Positions 1 to 5,183 of a stretch of DNA of 5,840 nucleotides are shown piece after piece. The stretch's first letter is position 1; each line of letters starts with the position of its first letter. Source of the stretch: Alphaproteobacteria bacterium. GTDB lineage: Bacteria > Pseudomonadota > Alphaproteobacteria > Micropepsales > Micropepsaceae. The position numbers and the translations under genes were made by a program. The notes below the pieces were generated by a model. It made no database searches. It had not been told where the DNA came from and saw only the letters and a list, made by a program, of their open reading frames with translations. Location: contig JAPLPI010000093.1 of the NCBI GenBank assembly GCA_026400305.1, positions 1-5,840 of the forward strand. Reading direction: 5' to 3'.

Positions 1-756
1 GGACGGACGGCCGAACTGCTTCCACTCGGTGATCAGCGTGCCGTCCTGGGTGAAGATCTGGATACGGTTATTGGCGCGGTCGGCGACATAGAGCCGACCC
101 TTGCCGTCAAACGCCAGCGCATGCGGATTGTTGAACTCGGACGGACCAGCGCCCGGCTTGCCCCACTGCTTGATGAACTTGCCCTTCGCGTCGAACTTCA
201 TGACGCGCATGTCCAGATTGGCCGGAATAAAGGGCGCGATAGGGGCATGGCCGTCAGTGACGAAAATGTCGCCGTTCGGGGCGGTGATCACGTCGCTGGG
301 CGAGTTGAAATGCGTTTCGTTATCGCCGCGCTGGCCCGGCGTGCCGATGGTCATTAGCACCTTGCCGTCGGGCGACAGCTTAGTGACGGTCAGGCCCTTG
401 GCTCCATCTTTGGAAATGGCGCCGTCAGTGACCCAGACATTGCCCTTAGCGTCCACGTGCAGGCCGTGCGGAAACACGAACAGGCCGTCGCCGATGCTCT
501 TGATGGCTTTGCCGGTCGCCGGATCGAGCTGCACGATGGGCGCCTTGTCCGAGCCATCGCAGCTGTTGGCGCCGCAGCGGTCGATCGCCCAGATCTCACC
601 ATGGGGACCGCGCTCGATACCGGCGCTGGACCCCCATGACGCACCGGCCGGCGACGTCGCCCATTGACGTTCGGGCGTGCCAAAGGGGCTGGTCATGTCA
701 GCCGCAAAAGCGGCAAACGGAAAGCAGACCAAGGCCAGCGCAAGACGGATTTTCAA
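1..756 (-). CDS. Periplasmic NHL-repeat six-bladed beta-propeller protein (3' end beyond window)
   Basis: The frame is open from a TTG start at 756 to the window edge (252 codons, no stop), so the C-terminus is missing. TTG is chosen because a strong ribosome binding site (GGGAGGAAG) lies about 6 nt upstream and a signal peptide follows at once: KIR, then a hydrophobic stretch ending AFA-A near residue 18. The mature part has NHL-type blades around residues 46-60 (GIERGPHGEIWAID), 95-112 (FPHGLHVDAKGNVWVTDG), 150-169 and 208-236, the last being a textbook NHL repeat (PHALAFDGKGRLYVADRANN). Cys61 and Cys66 could form a periplasmic disulfide. Proteins of this type are often annotated as NHL-repeat or peptidyl-alpha-hydroxyglycine amidating-lyase-like; no catalytic function can be assigned from this fragment. 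The gene is transcribed divergently from denD. Fold and export are well supported; the role is unknown. Confidence 0.9.
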   Translation of the reverse strand, partial: MKIRLALALVCFPFAAFAADMTSPFGTPERQWATSPAGASWGSSAGIERGPHGEIWAIDRCGANSCDGSDKAPIVQLDPATGKAIKSIGDGLFVFPHGLHVDAKGNVWVTDGAISKDGAKGLTVTKLSPDGKVLMTIGTPGQRGDNETHFNSPSDVITAPNGDIFVTDGHAPIAPFIPANLDMRVMKFDAKGKFIKQWGKPGAGPSEFNNPHALAFDGKGRLYVADRANNRIQIFTQDGTLITEWKQFGRPS

Positions 757-841
757 GACAAACTTCCTCCCCCAGAGAGCCGATTCCAGACCGTTTTGAG
801 GGACGCTATCCTCCGCCCGGCGGCGCGTCAAAGGCGAAAAA

Positions 842-878
842 ATGCGACAAACTCGCATCTGATGCTGCGTCGCAGTAT
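842..878. promoter_or_regulatory. Cluster of overlapping inverted repeats, possible operator between divergent genes
   Basis: Three dyads overlap in the spacer between the NHL gene and denD. ATGCGA-CAAAC-TCGCAT (842-858) has perfect 6-bp arms. GCATC-T-GATGC (855-865) is perfect. ATGCTGCG-T-CGCAGTAT (862-878) matches at 7 of 8 positions per arm. The outer two are both 17 bp, both begin ATGC, and their centres (850 and 870) are 20 bp apart, about two helical turns. This layout suits a dimeric regulator bound at two sites on one DNA face and lies 60-95 bp upstream of the denD start. The regulator is not in the window, and no convincing -35/-10 pair was found here, so the operator role is inference. 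Confidence 0.35.
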
Positions 879-937
879 GCTTGTTATCCGGCTCCCTTCT
901 TGGGAATGTCCGAACAGAAATCACGCGGAAAAATAAC

Positions 938-1915
938 ATGAAAATTCTGGTTACGGGCGCGGGCGGCATGATCGGCCGCAAGCTGGTGGAGCGCCTGGTT
1001 GAGGACAAGACGCTAGGCGGTAAGCCGATCACCGCTCTCACCCTGGTGGACGTGGTGGAATCGCCGATTCCGGCCGGCGCGCCCAAGGACACCAAACCGA
1101 TCGTCACCGATTTTTCCGAACCCGGCGTGTCCACCACCCTGATCGCGGAACGCCCCGATGTGATCTTCCATCTGGCCGCCATCGTGTCGGGCGATGCGGA
1201 AGCCAATTTCGAGAAGGGTTACAAGATCAACTTCAACGGCAGCTGGTCGCTGTTCGAAGCCATCCGCCTGCAAGGCCAATCGGCGCCCTACAAGCCGCGC
1301 TTTGTCTTCGCCTCGTCCCTGGCGGTGATCGGCCCGCCCTTCCCAGACCCCGTGCCCGATGAATTCGCCCCCACGCCCAGCACCAGCTATGGCACGCAAA
1401 AGGCGATGACCGAGCTGATGCTAGCCGATTACAGCCGCAAGGGATTCCTGGACGGTGTCGGCGTGCGTCTGCCCACCATCTGCATCCGCCCGGGCAAGCC
1501 CAACAAGGCAGCGTCGAGCTTCTTCTCCGGCATCCTGCGCGAACCCCTGGCCGGCCAGGAAGCGCCGCTGCCGGTGGGCGACGAGGTGCGCCACTGGTTT
1601 GCCTCCCCGCGCGCCGCGGTCGATTTCTTCATTACCGCCGCCACCATCGACACCTCCTCGCTGGGCGTGCGCCGATCCATGACTATGCCGGGAGTGTCGG
1701 CCACGGTGGGCGAACAGATCGAAGCCTTGCGCAAGGCGGCCGGCGACAAGGCCGTGGCGCTGATCAAGCGAGTCGATGATCCCTTTGTGTCCAAGATCGT
1801 GCAGGGCTGGGCCGGGCGCTACGACGCCAAGCAGGCCGCCAGCCTGGGCTTCAAGGCGGAAAAGAATTTCGACGAAATCATCAAGGTTTATCAGGAAGAC
1901 GAGATGAGCCAATGA
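938..1915 (+). CDS. denD: D-erythronate dehydrogenase-like SDR (NAD-dependent epimerase/dehydratase family)
   Basis: This 325-residue extended short-chain dehydrogenase has an N-terminal Rossmann fold. The GxxGxxG motif is at residues 7-13 (GAGGMIG), and Asp38 at the end of the second strand suggests NAD rather than NADP. The catalytic Y151xxxK155 (YGTQK) is preceded by serines at 126-127 (FASSLAV). Segments such as RLPTICIRPGKPN, AASSFFSGILREPL and the late MTMPGVSATVGE are typical of DenD, which oxidises D-erythronate to 2-oxo-tetronate in four-carbon sugar acid catabolism. The ATG at 938 is preferred over one at 881 because it opens directly on the Rossmann strand MKILVTGAGG; a weak GGAA lies 7 nt upstream. 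The next gene begins within its stop codon (ATGA), so the two are probably co-transcribed and translationally coupled. The usual OtnK/OtnC partners are not in the window, so erythronate as substrate is by family similarity only. Confidence 0.87.
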   Translation: MKILVTGAGGMIGRKLVERLVEDKTLGGKPITALTLVDVVESPIPAGAPKDTKPIVTDFSEPGVSTTLIAERPDVIFHLAAIVSGDAEANFEKGYKINFNGSWSLFEAIRLQGQSAPYKPRFVFASSLAVIGPPFPDPVPDEFAPTPSTSYGTQKAMTELMLADYSRKGFLDGVGVRLPTICIRPGKPNKAASSFFSGILREPLAGQEAPLPVGDEVRHWFASPRAAVDFFITAATIDTSSLGVRRSMTMPGVSATVGEQIEALRKAAGDKAVALIKRVDDPFVSKIVQGWAGRYDAKQAASLGFKAEKNFDEIIKVYQEDEMSQ

Positions 1916-2676
1916 GATTGTCCCGGCGCCGCAGTCTTTTCTTGCTGCCGGCGCTGGTGGCGACCGGTGCGTCAGCCCAGCCCGTTGGCGAGCGAAGCGT
2001 ATCCTTGAAGCTGGTGGTGCTGGATATCGGCGGCACCTTGATCGGCGATCATGGTGAAGTGCCCGACGCCATGCTGGGCGCTTTCTCGCGCAAGGGCATC
2101 ACCGTTACGCCACAGGAGTTCAGCGGCTGGCGAGGCGCGTCCAAGCGCGGCATGGTCAGGCACTTTGTCGAGGAGCGCGGGCCCTCAACCGGGCGCGCAG
2201 CGCTGGAAGAAGCGATCTATGCCGACTTCACCAGCAAAGTCTCCAAGGCGTATGAAAATGTGCAGCCCATTCCCGGCGCGGAAAAGGCGTTGCAGGAACT
2301 AGCCGCCATGAAGCTGCTATTGTGCACCACTACCGGCTTCGACCGCGCCCTCACAACCCAGGTCTTCTCGCATCTGGGCTGGCAGCATTACTTCGTCGCC
2401 AGCATCACCAGCGACGACGTGGCCGATGGACGGCCCGCGCCCTACATGCTGTTCCGCGCCATGGAAGCGGCGCATGTGAATGAAACTGCCGACGTGCTGG
2501 CGGTGGGCGATACCCCGCTGGACCTGCAGGCGGCCGCCAATGCCGGCATCGCCGGGGTCGGCGTCTATTCCGGTGCCGCGCCGGAAAACCGCTTGCGCCA
2601 GGAAAAAAGCATCTCTGTCCTGCCCAGCGTGGCGGATCTGCCGGCGCTTATCCGCAAAGACTTGCCGCGCCGCTAG
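1912..2676 (+). CDS. Phosphonatase-like HAD hydrolase (PhnX-like) with predicted signal peptide
   Basis: This 254-residue HAD-superfamily protein has a C1-type cap. Motif I is LDIGGT at residues 37-42: nucleophile Asp38 is present, but the usual second Asp (Ala in phosphonatases) is Gly40. The cap carries WRGASK with Lys78 at the place of the phosphonatase Schiff-base lysine. Motif II is TTGFDR (140-145), the third position is Arg174 in DGRPAP rather than Lys, and motif IV is GDTPLD (199-204). These match the PhnX-like family, whose relatives cleave the C-P bond of phosphonoacetaldehyde; the substrate here is unknown. The N-terminus (SRRRSLFLLPAL, then ASA-Q near residue 22) looks like a Tat or Sec signal, odd for this normally cytoplasmic family. 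The ATG at 1912 overlaps the denD stop by 4 nt. A start at TTG 2005 would remove the signal but lacks a clear binding site. The family call is strong; export is moderately supported. Confidence 0.85.
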   Translation: MRLSRRRSLFLLPALVATGASAQPVGERSVSLKLVVLDIGGTLIGDHGEVPDAMLGAFSRKGITVTPQEFSGWRGASKRGMVRHFVEERGPSTGRAALEEAIYADFTSKVSKAYENVQPIPGAEKALQELAAMKLLLCTTTGFDRALTTQVFSHLGWQHYFVASITSDDVADGRPAPYMLFRAMEAAHVNETADVLAVGDTPLDLQAAANAGIAGVGVYSGAAPENRLRQEKSISVLPSVADLPALIRKDLPRR

Positions 2677-3209
2677 CGGTACGTCAGGTCGTCCACCCGG
2701 CCCAGGTCGGTGTTCATCACCCCCAGGGTGACGATGGCGAAGGTCAGCACCTCGGTACCTTTCTCCAGGTGACCGGAGACGGTGGTGCCCTTGTTGTCGC
2801 CCAGCGCCAATATGATGTGCGCGTGGATGACGCCGTTCACGACATAACCGTTCATGCCGATGAAATCGGCGGGCGTGTTGGGCGCGCTGACGAACATGTC
2901 AGGCACAGGATAATCGCGACCCGCAACATTGTGGAAGCGGTAGCCACGTACCGAGCCGATGCCGGACAGGATCACCGCATTCTTGATGTTCTGCGCCTTG
3001 ACCTGCTTTTCCATCTCGATGAGAAGGTCGGTCTTGTTCTTAGCCCGGATCACCAGCACCCGGTCGAACTTGCCGCTCAGTACATAGGAATCCGGCACCT
3101 TGGGATCGTTGGGTCGCGGATCGTCCTTGGTGGCGGGATGGCGGACAAGCTGGGCCACGGCGGGTGATGCCAGCGCCATGCTCAAGGCTATCGGAATGAG
3201 GAATTTCAT
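2673..3209 (-). CDS. Secreted PPC/DUF296-domain protein
   Basis: The protein has 178 residues, with a clear Sec signal peptide (MKFLIPIALSMALASPAVA, cleavage before Gln20) and then one PPC (PCC, DUF296) domain over about residues 43-165. The domain core is visible as ILSGIGSVRGY (80-90), the FIGMNGYVVNG strand and the metal-site-like pattern IHAHIILAL (His129, His131) followed by SGHLEKGTE (His147). PPC domains form trimers. The plant versions are linked to AT-hook DNA binding, while stand-alone bacterial ones have no settled function; the three histidines suggest metal binding, as in some family structures. Export to the periplasm argues against a DNA role here. The gene converges on the HAD gene, and its TAG stop shares the palindrome CTAG with that gene's stop. 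The ribosome binding site upstream of the ATG is weak. Fold is well supported, activity unknown. Confidence 0.87.
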   Translation of the reverse strand: MKFLIPIALSMALASPAVAQLVRHPATKDDPRPNDPKVPDSYVLSGKFDRVLVIRAKNKTDLLIEMEKQVKAQNIKNAVILSGIGSVRGYRFHNVAGRDYPVPDMFVSAPNTPADFIGMNGYVVNGVIHAHIILALGDNKGTTVSGHLEKGTEVLTFAIVTLGVMNTDLGRVDDLTYR

Positions 3210-3263
3210 GGGCCCTACTGTTTTTTCAGGAAGGCTAGACCGGAAACGGCTTTGAGAGAAAGC

Positions 3264-3413
3264 TTAAGAGAAGAGCTGGACCACGCCATAGACGATTGCA
3301 ACCAGGAGGGCGAACAGGCCGCCGACGATGGCAACCGACACCCAGAACGGAAATGCCCCGCCGCCATTGGCCAGCTTGGTCTCTTCCTTGCCCTGTACGT
3401 CCGCGGTCGCCAT
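3264..3413 (-). CDS. Small single-span membrane protein (49 aa), function unknown
   Basis: The start at 3413 is fixed by an excellent ribosome binding site, AAGGAG, 7 nt upstream of the ATG; a longer in-frame start at 3446 has nothing comparable. The product has a polar N-terminus rich in charged residues (MATADVQGKEETKLANGGG) and one hydrophobic helix at about residues 22-46 (PFWVSVAIVGGLFALLVAIV), ending QLFS. It has no cysteine or histidine. It lies 60 nt downstream of thyA and 54 nt upstream of the PPC gene on the same strand. A promoter candidate in the gap to thyA suggests its own transcription. I do not recognise the family; it resembles the tiny membrane subunits or assembly helpers of larger complexes only in general shape. 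Confidence 0.72.
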   Translation of the reverse strand: MATADVQGKEETKLANGGGAFPFWVSVAIVGGLFALLVAIVYGVVQLFS

Positions 3414-3435
3414 GGAAAATCTCCTTATGAGCGGT

Positions 3436-3463
3436 CTTTTAAGCACCGCCCGGGCTTTGTCAA
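3436..3463 (-). promoter_or_regulatory. Candidate sigma-70 promoter for the small membrane protein
   Basis: Reading the minus strand, a perfect -35 hexamer TTGACA (3463-3458) is followed after 16 nt by TAAAAG (3441-3436), which matches four of six -10 positions. Transcription would begin near 3429, just ahead of the AAGGAG ribosome binding site at 3426-3421. A short inverted repeat, GCGGT (3431-3435) and ACCGC (3445-3449), brackets the -10 element. It could be an operator or the remains of a terminator after thyA, but it lacks a T-run. Confidence 0.5.
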
Positions 3464-3473
3464 ATATCCCAGT

Positions 3474-4268
3474 TTAGACGGCAATTGGCGCCTTGATCCC
3501 GGCATGGGCCTGGTAATTTTCCAGGGTGAAATCCTCGTATTTGAAAGCGAACAGGTCCTTCACCGCCGGGTTCAGCTTCATCACCGACAGGGGATAAGGC
3601 TTGCGGCTCAGCTGCTCGTTCGCCTGGTCCAGGTGGTTCAGATACAGGTGCGCATCTCCGAAACTGTGCACGAAGTCGCCCAGCTTCAGCCCCGTCACCT
3701 GCGCCACCATCATGGTAAGCAGCGCGTAAGAGGCGATATTGAACGGCACGCCCAGGAAGATGTCGGCGGAGCGCTGGTAGAGCTGGCACGACAGCTTGCC
3801 ATCCGCGACATAGAACTGGAACAGGCAGTGGCAGGGCGGCAGCGCCATGCGCGGAATATCCGCCGGGTTCCAGGCGGTGACGATCAGGCGGCGGGAATCC
3901 GGGTTCGTCTTGATATCCCGGATCAGGCCGGAGATCTGGTCGATGGTGCCATCGGTCTGCGACGGCCAGCTGCGCCACTGATAGCCATAGACCGGGCCCA
4001 GCTCGCCATTGGCGTCAGTCCATTCGTCCCAGATGCTGACGCCATGTGCCTGCAGCCAGTGGGCATTGGTCTCGCCGCGCAGGAACCAGAGCAGTTCATA
4101 GATGATGGACTTTAGATGCACCTTCTTGGTGGTGACCAGCGGAAAGCCATCCGCCAGGTTGAAGCGCATCTGGTGGCCGAAGATCGAGCGCGTGCCGGTG
4201 CCGGTACGGTCGCGTTTTTCCACGCCCGTATCGCGGGCCAGCCTCAGAAGATCGAGATATTTCTGCAT
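3474..4268 (-). CDS. thyA: Thymidylate synthase
   Basis: Thymidylate synthase methylates dUMP to dTMP using 5,10-methylenetetrahydrofolate, which leaves dihydrofolate. The product has 264 residues, the same length as the E. coli enzyme, and key residues fall at the same numbers: Arg21 (RDRTGTGT), catalytic Cys146 in [13 protein letters not shown], Arg126 and Arg127 for phosphate binding, Arg166 and Asp169 ([13 protein letters not shown]), Asn177, and His207/Tyr209 (DAHLYLNH). The Cys usual before Asp169 is Ala here (RSAD for RSCD), which is not catalytic. The C-terminus ends KAPIAV, as expected for the closing tail. No clear Shine-Dalgarno precedes the ATG, and the broken upstream gene ends 23 nt away, so translation may depend on coupling. 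No folA is visible in the window. Confidence 0.98.
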   Translation of the reverse strand: MQKYLDLLRLARDTGVEKRDRTGTGTRSIFGHQMRFNLADGFPLVTTKKVHLKSIIYELLWFLRGETNAHWLQAHGVSIWDEWTDANGELGPVYGYQWRSWPSQTDGTIDQISGLIRDIKTNPDSRRLIVTAWNPADIPRMALPPCHCLFQFYVADGKLSCQLYQRSADIFLGVPFNIASYALLTMMVAQVTGLKLGDFVHSFGDAHLYLNHLDQANEQLSRKPYPLSVMKLNPAVKDLFAFKYEDFTLENYQAHAGIKAPIAV

Positions 4269-4291
4269 GGGACGATTTTACCGGATTCGGA

Positions 4292-4730
4292 TCAGAATGG
4301 CAGGGCCTTCAAGTCCGGTTCCAGCCAGGCCCGCCGCGCCTCCACCGACATCAGCCGCTCCCGCGTCCAATATTCCAGCAGCCAGTTGGGGTTGGCGAAT
4401 TTGGTGGACATAAGGGCATTGACGATCCGGTATACCGGCATGTTCGGCCGGTATACTGTCGAACACCCCGCATGCCGCCCGCAGCGAGGTCAGGGTGATG
4501 GTTTCGTGATAACCGGCCGTGTCGCTGTTCACCCCGCCCACCGCTTCATTGAAAGCGCGGATGAGCCCCGGCATGGCAGCAGCCGGTTCCAGGTCAGTGC
4601 GATAGCGCATCAGCCACAGCGCCGCAGCGAAATGGGCGGCGTGGGTCCACTCCTCTTTCTTCAGGCTGCAGGCCATCAGCCCCTCACCGATATGGATGAT
4701 TTCACCTTCGCCGGCGTAAATGGCTTTCAT
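4292..4730 (-). pseudogene. Conserved hypothetical protein disrupted by a single frameshift
   Basis: The N-terminal part (from ATG 4730) reads MKAIYAGEGEIIHIGEG, then KKEEWTHAAHFAAALW, AFNEAVGGVNSDTAGYHETI and TLTSLRAACGVFD. After about position 4450 this frame turns to nonsense ending at 4278, while the next frame carries a convincing C-terminus: MPVYRIVNALMSTKFANPNW, then LLEYWTRERLMSVEARRAW and LEPDLKALPF with a TGA at 4294-4292. The span is 439 nt, one more than a multiple of three, so removing one base near 4445 (in GAACATGCC read on the minus strand) gives a continuous protein of about 145 residues. I recognise both halves as one uncharacterised conserved proteobacterial family, often with unknown function. 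It could be a real mutation or a sequencing error. It precedes thyA by 23 nt on the same strand. Confidence 0.8.
4427..4456. repeat. Short palindrome and direct repeat at the frameshift site
   Basis: CCGGTATACCGG (4427-4438) is a perfect 12-bp palindrome, and its first nine bases CCGGTATAC recur at 4448-4456, 21 bp downstream. Together with GGCCGG between them this makes a structure-prone patch exactly where the reading frame of the conserved hypothetical gene breaks. Such sequence favours polymerase slippage or assembly error. Confidence 0.6.
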
Positions 4731-4733
4731 TTT

Positions 4734-4751
4734 CAGGCGGGTTCCCGCCTG
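4734..4751. repeat. Strong inverted repeat just upstream of the broken gene's start
   Basis: CAGGCGGG (4734-4741) and CCCGCCTG (4744-4751) are perfect 8-bp arms separated by TT. In RNA from the minus strand the hairpin would sit 3 nt before the ATG at 4730 and would hide the place of a ribosome binding site. Either it controls initiation or the true start lies further upstream (GTG 4757 or TTG 4784 are in frame). There is no T-run, so it is not an intrinsic terminator. Confidence 0.5.
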
Positions 4752-4779
4752 GAGCACGGGTGTCAAGCAGTTCCACCCC

Positions 4780-4808
4780 TTCAATTATTAACCCCCGGCA
4801 CCTATATT
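4780..4808 (+). promoter_or_regulatory. Candidate promoter of the tmRNA gene
   Basis: TATATT (4803-4808) matches five of six bases of the -10 consensus. A poor -35 match, TTCAAT, lies at 4780-4785 with a 17-bp spacer. Initiation would fall near 4815, directly before the hairpin that opens the acceptor piece of ssrA. The -10 is convincing by position, the -35 is not. Confidence 0.45.
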
Positions 4809-4814
4809 AAGAGT

Positions 4815-4903
4815 GCTCGCCGGGCTTGCCCGGCAGACTATGGCGATAAACGACTGTGTAATAAGCAGGCCGGACCCGGGGGCGGTACCCGGCGCCTCCA
4901 CCA
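4815..4903 (+). ncRNA. tmRNA acceptor piece
   Basis: This is the part that is aminoacylated with alanine after processing. It contains the 5' hairpin, a single-stranded AU-rich stretch (4841-4864), the T arm, the 3' strand of the acceptor stem, discriminator A4900 and an encoded CCA (4901-4903). The 5' boundary is set only by the promoter guess and the hairpin; RNase P and other processing would define the true end. Confidence 0.8.
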
Positions 4904-4930
4904 TAAGCCCATCTGCGGATGGGTTTTTGT
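4904..4930 (+). other. tmRNA internal transcribed segment with terminator-like hairpin
   Basis: These 27 nt separate the two mature pieces and should be cut out of the precursor. They hold CCCATC-TGCG-GATGGG (4908-4923), which AAG before it and TTT after it can extend to about nine pairs (one G-U). The hairpin is followed by TTTTT (4924-4928). By form this is an intrinsic terminator, although it lies between the halves of a single gene. Confidence 0.75.
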
Positions 4931-5098
4931 GGGGGCGAAACAGGATCGACGGATGTGTAAAGGCAGTTCTTTTGCCCGGTATAGTTCCGCCGTCATCGGA
5001 CTATTGTTTAGGTGCCAACGATAATGAAATGGCCCTCGCTGCCTAACTTCGGTTAGCCAAGCGCGGTTCGGGGGGTACCGGGCAACAGAAACCCCCCA
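4931..5098 (+). ncRNA. tmRNA coding piece
   Basis: The piece opens with the 5' strand of the acceptor stem and the conserved D-region GGATCGACGG, followed by the PK1 area and the tag reading frame. At about 168 nt it is compact, with no room for the three further pseudoknots of one-piece tmRNAs. TTGCCCGGT (4972-4980) is perfectly complementary to ACCGGGCAA (5077-5085), so a 9-bp helix could close the tag domain. That helix would compete with GGCA/TGCC (4962-4976) and with CGGT/ACCG (5064-5080). The 3' end after the C6 run is an estimate. Confidence 0.85.
5014..5046 (+). other. tmRNA proteolysis tag reading frame: ANDNEMALAA-stop
   Basis: The resume codon GCC (5014-5016) follows the A-rich PK1 junction, and the frame ends with TAA (5044-5046) inside the UUCG-capped hairpin. 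With the alanine delivered by the charged RNA, the added peptide would be AANDNEMALAA. ANDN is the part bound by the SspB adaptor and the terminal LAA is the ClpX signal, as known from characterised tags. At ten encoded residues it is shorter than the 13 or so of Caulobacter and equals the E. coli length. Confidence 0.92.
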
Positions 5099-5117
5099 CT
5101 TATTTCCAGCTACGCGA

Positions 5118-5180
5118 TCCTCATCCTGAGCTCATCGAACGGTGGGCGACCCTCATGCTTCGACAGGCTCAGCATGAGGA
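5118..5180. repeat. Imperfect inverted-repeat element, alphaproteobacterial intergenic type
   Basis: Two 22-nt arms (5118-5139 and 5159-5180) are inverted copies with 18 of 22 matches; the right arm reads TTCGACAGGCTCAGCATGAG and two more bases. Inside the element CCTCATGCT (5151-5159) and AGCATGAGG (5171-5179) form a perfect 9-bp hairpin with an 11-nt loop that shares the right arm, so two alternative folds exist. From general knowledge, the motif CTTCGACAGGCTCAGCATGA is very common in alphaproteobacterial intergenic DNA, which marks this as a dispersed non-coding repeat rather than a unique site. It follows the tmRNA by 20 nt and might stop or protect its transcript; there is no T-run. Confidence 0.75.
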
Positions 5181-5183
5181 ATG

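Larger units (their letters stand above)
4815..5098 (+). ncRNA. ssrA: Two-piece (circularly permuted) tmRNA
   Basis: tmRNA rescues stalled ribosomes, acting first as alanyl-tRNA and then as a message for a degradation tag. The gene is permuted as in alphaproteobacteria. The acceptor piece comes first and ends CGCCTCC-A-CCA (4893-4903). The coding piece starts GGGGGCGAAACAGGATCGAC at 4931. GGGGGCG (4931-4937) pairs with CGCCTCC (4893-4899), allowing one G-U, to rebuild the 7-bp acceptor stem. The T arm is CCGGG-GGCGGTA-CCCGG (4876-4892), with the non-canonical loop typical of this group. GCCGGG-CTTG-CCCGGC (4819-4834) forms a 5' hairpin. ATAGT and CCG (4981-4989) pair with CGG and ACTAT (4997-5004) in the PK1 area. 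The tag frame is at 5014-5046, followed by a UUCG-capped hairpin (5043-5056) around the stop codon. G6 (5070-5075) can pair with C6 (5092-5097) at the 3' end. The outer ends are approximate. Confidence 0.95.

Noticed and set aside
881..937. Longer N-terminus for denD from an ATG at 881
   Set aside because: The 19 extra residues precede the Rossmann strand MKILVTGAGG, which is the normal family start, and they show no domain character.
3252..4115. Long plus-strand open frame of 287 codons
   Set aside because: It is antisense to thyA and the small membrane gene; thyA is certain and the plus-strand translation is rich in His, Arg and Gln with no domain.
4430..4460. Programmed +1 frameshift in the conserved hypothetical gene
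   Set aside because: No CUU-UGA-like or other known slippery site with stimulating elements is visible at the junction; mutation or sequence error is simpler.
4738..4766. Minus-strand promoter with TTGACA at 4766-4761
   Set aside because: At 15-18 nt spacing only GC-rich hairpin sequence is found where a -10 should be.
4904..4930. True end of a separate small RNA gene at the terminator-like hairpin
   Set aside because: Sequence on both sides forms one permuted tmRNA: acceptor stem halves and CCA match across the hairpin.
4116..5024. Plus-strand open frame of about 300 codons across thyA, the broken gene and tmRNA
   Set aside because: It runs antisense to clear coding sequence and through structured RNA; the translation has no recognisable motif.
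4813..5046. Apparent 77-residue protein ending ANDNEMALAA
   Set aside because: It is the tmRNA gene; only the last ten codons are translated, after tmRNA enters the ribosome.
5118..5180. Terminal inverted repeats of an insertion sequence
   Set aside because: The arms are only 19 nt apart, with no transposase or target duplication; the motif is a common intergenic repeat.
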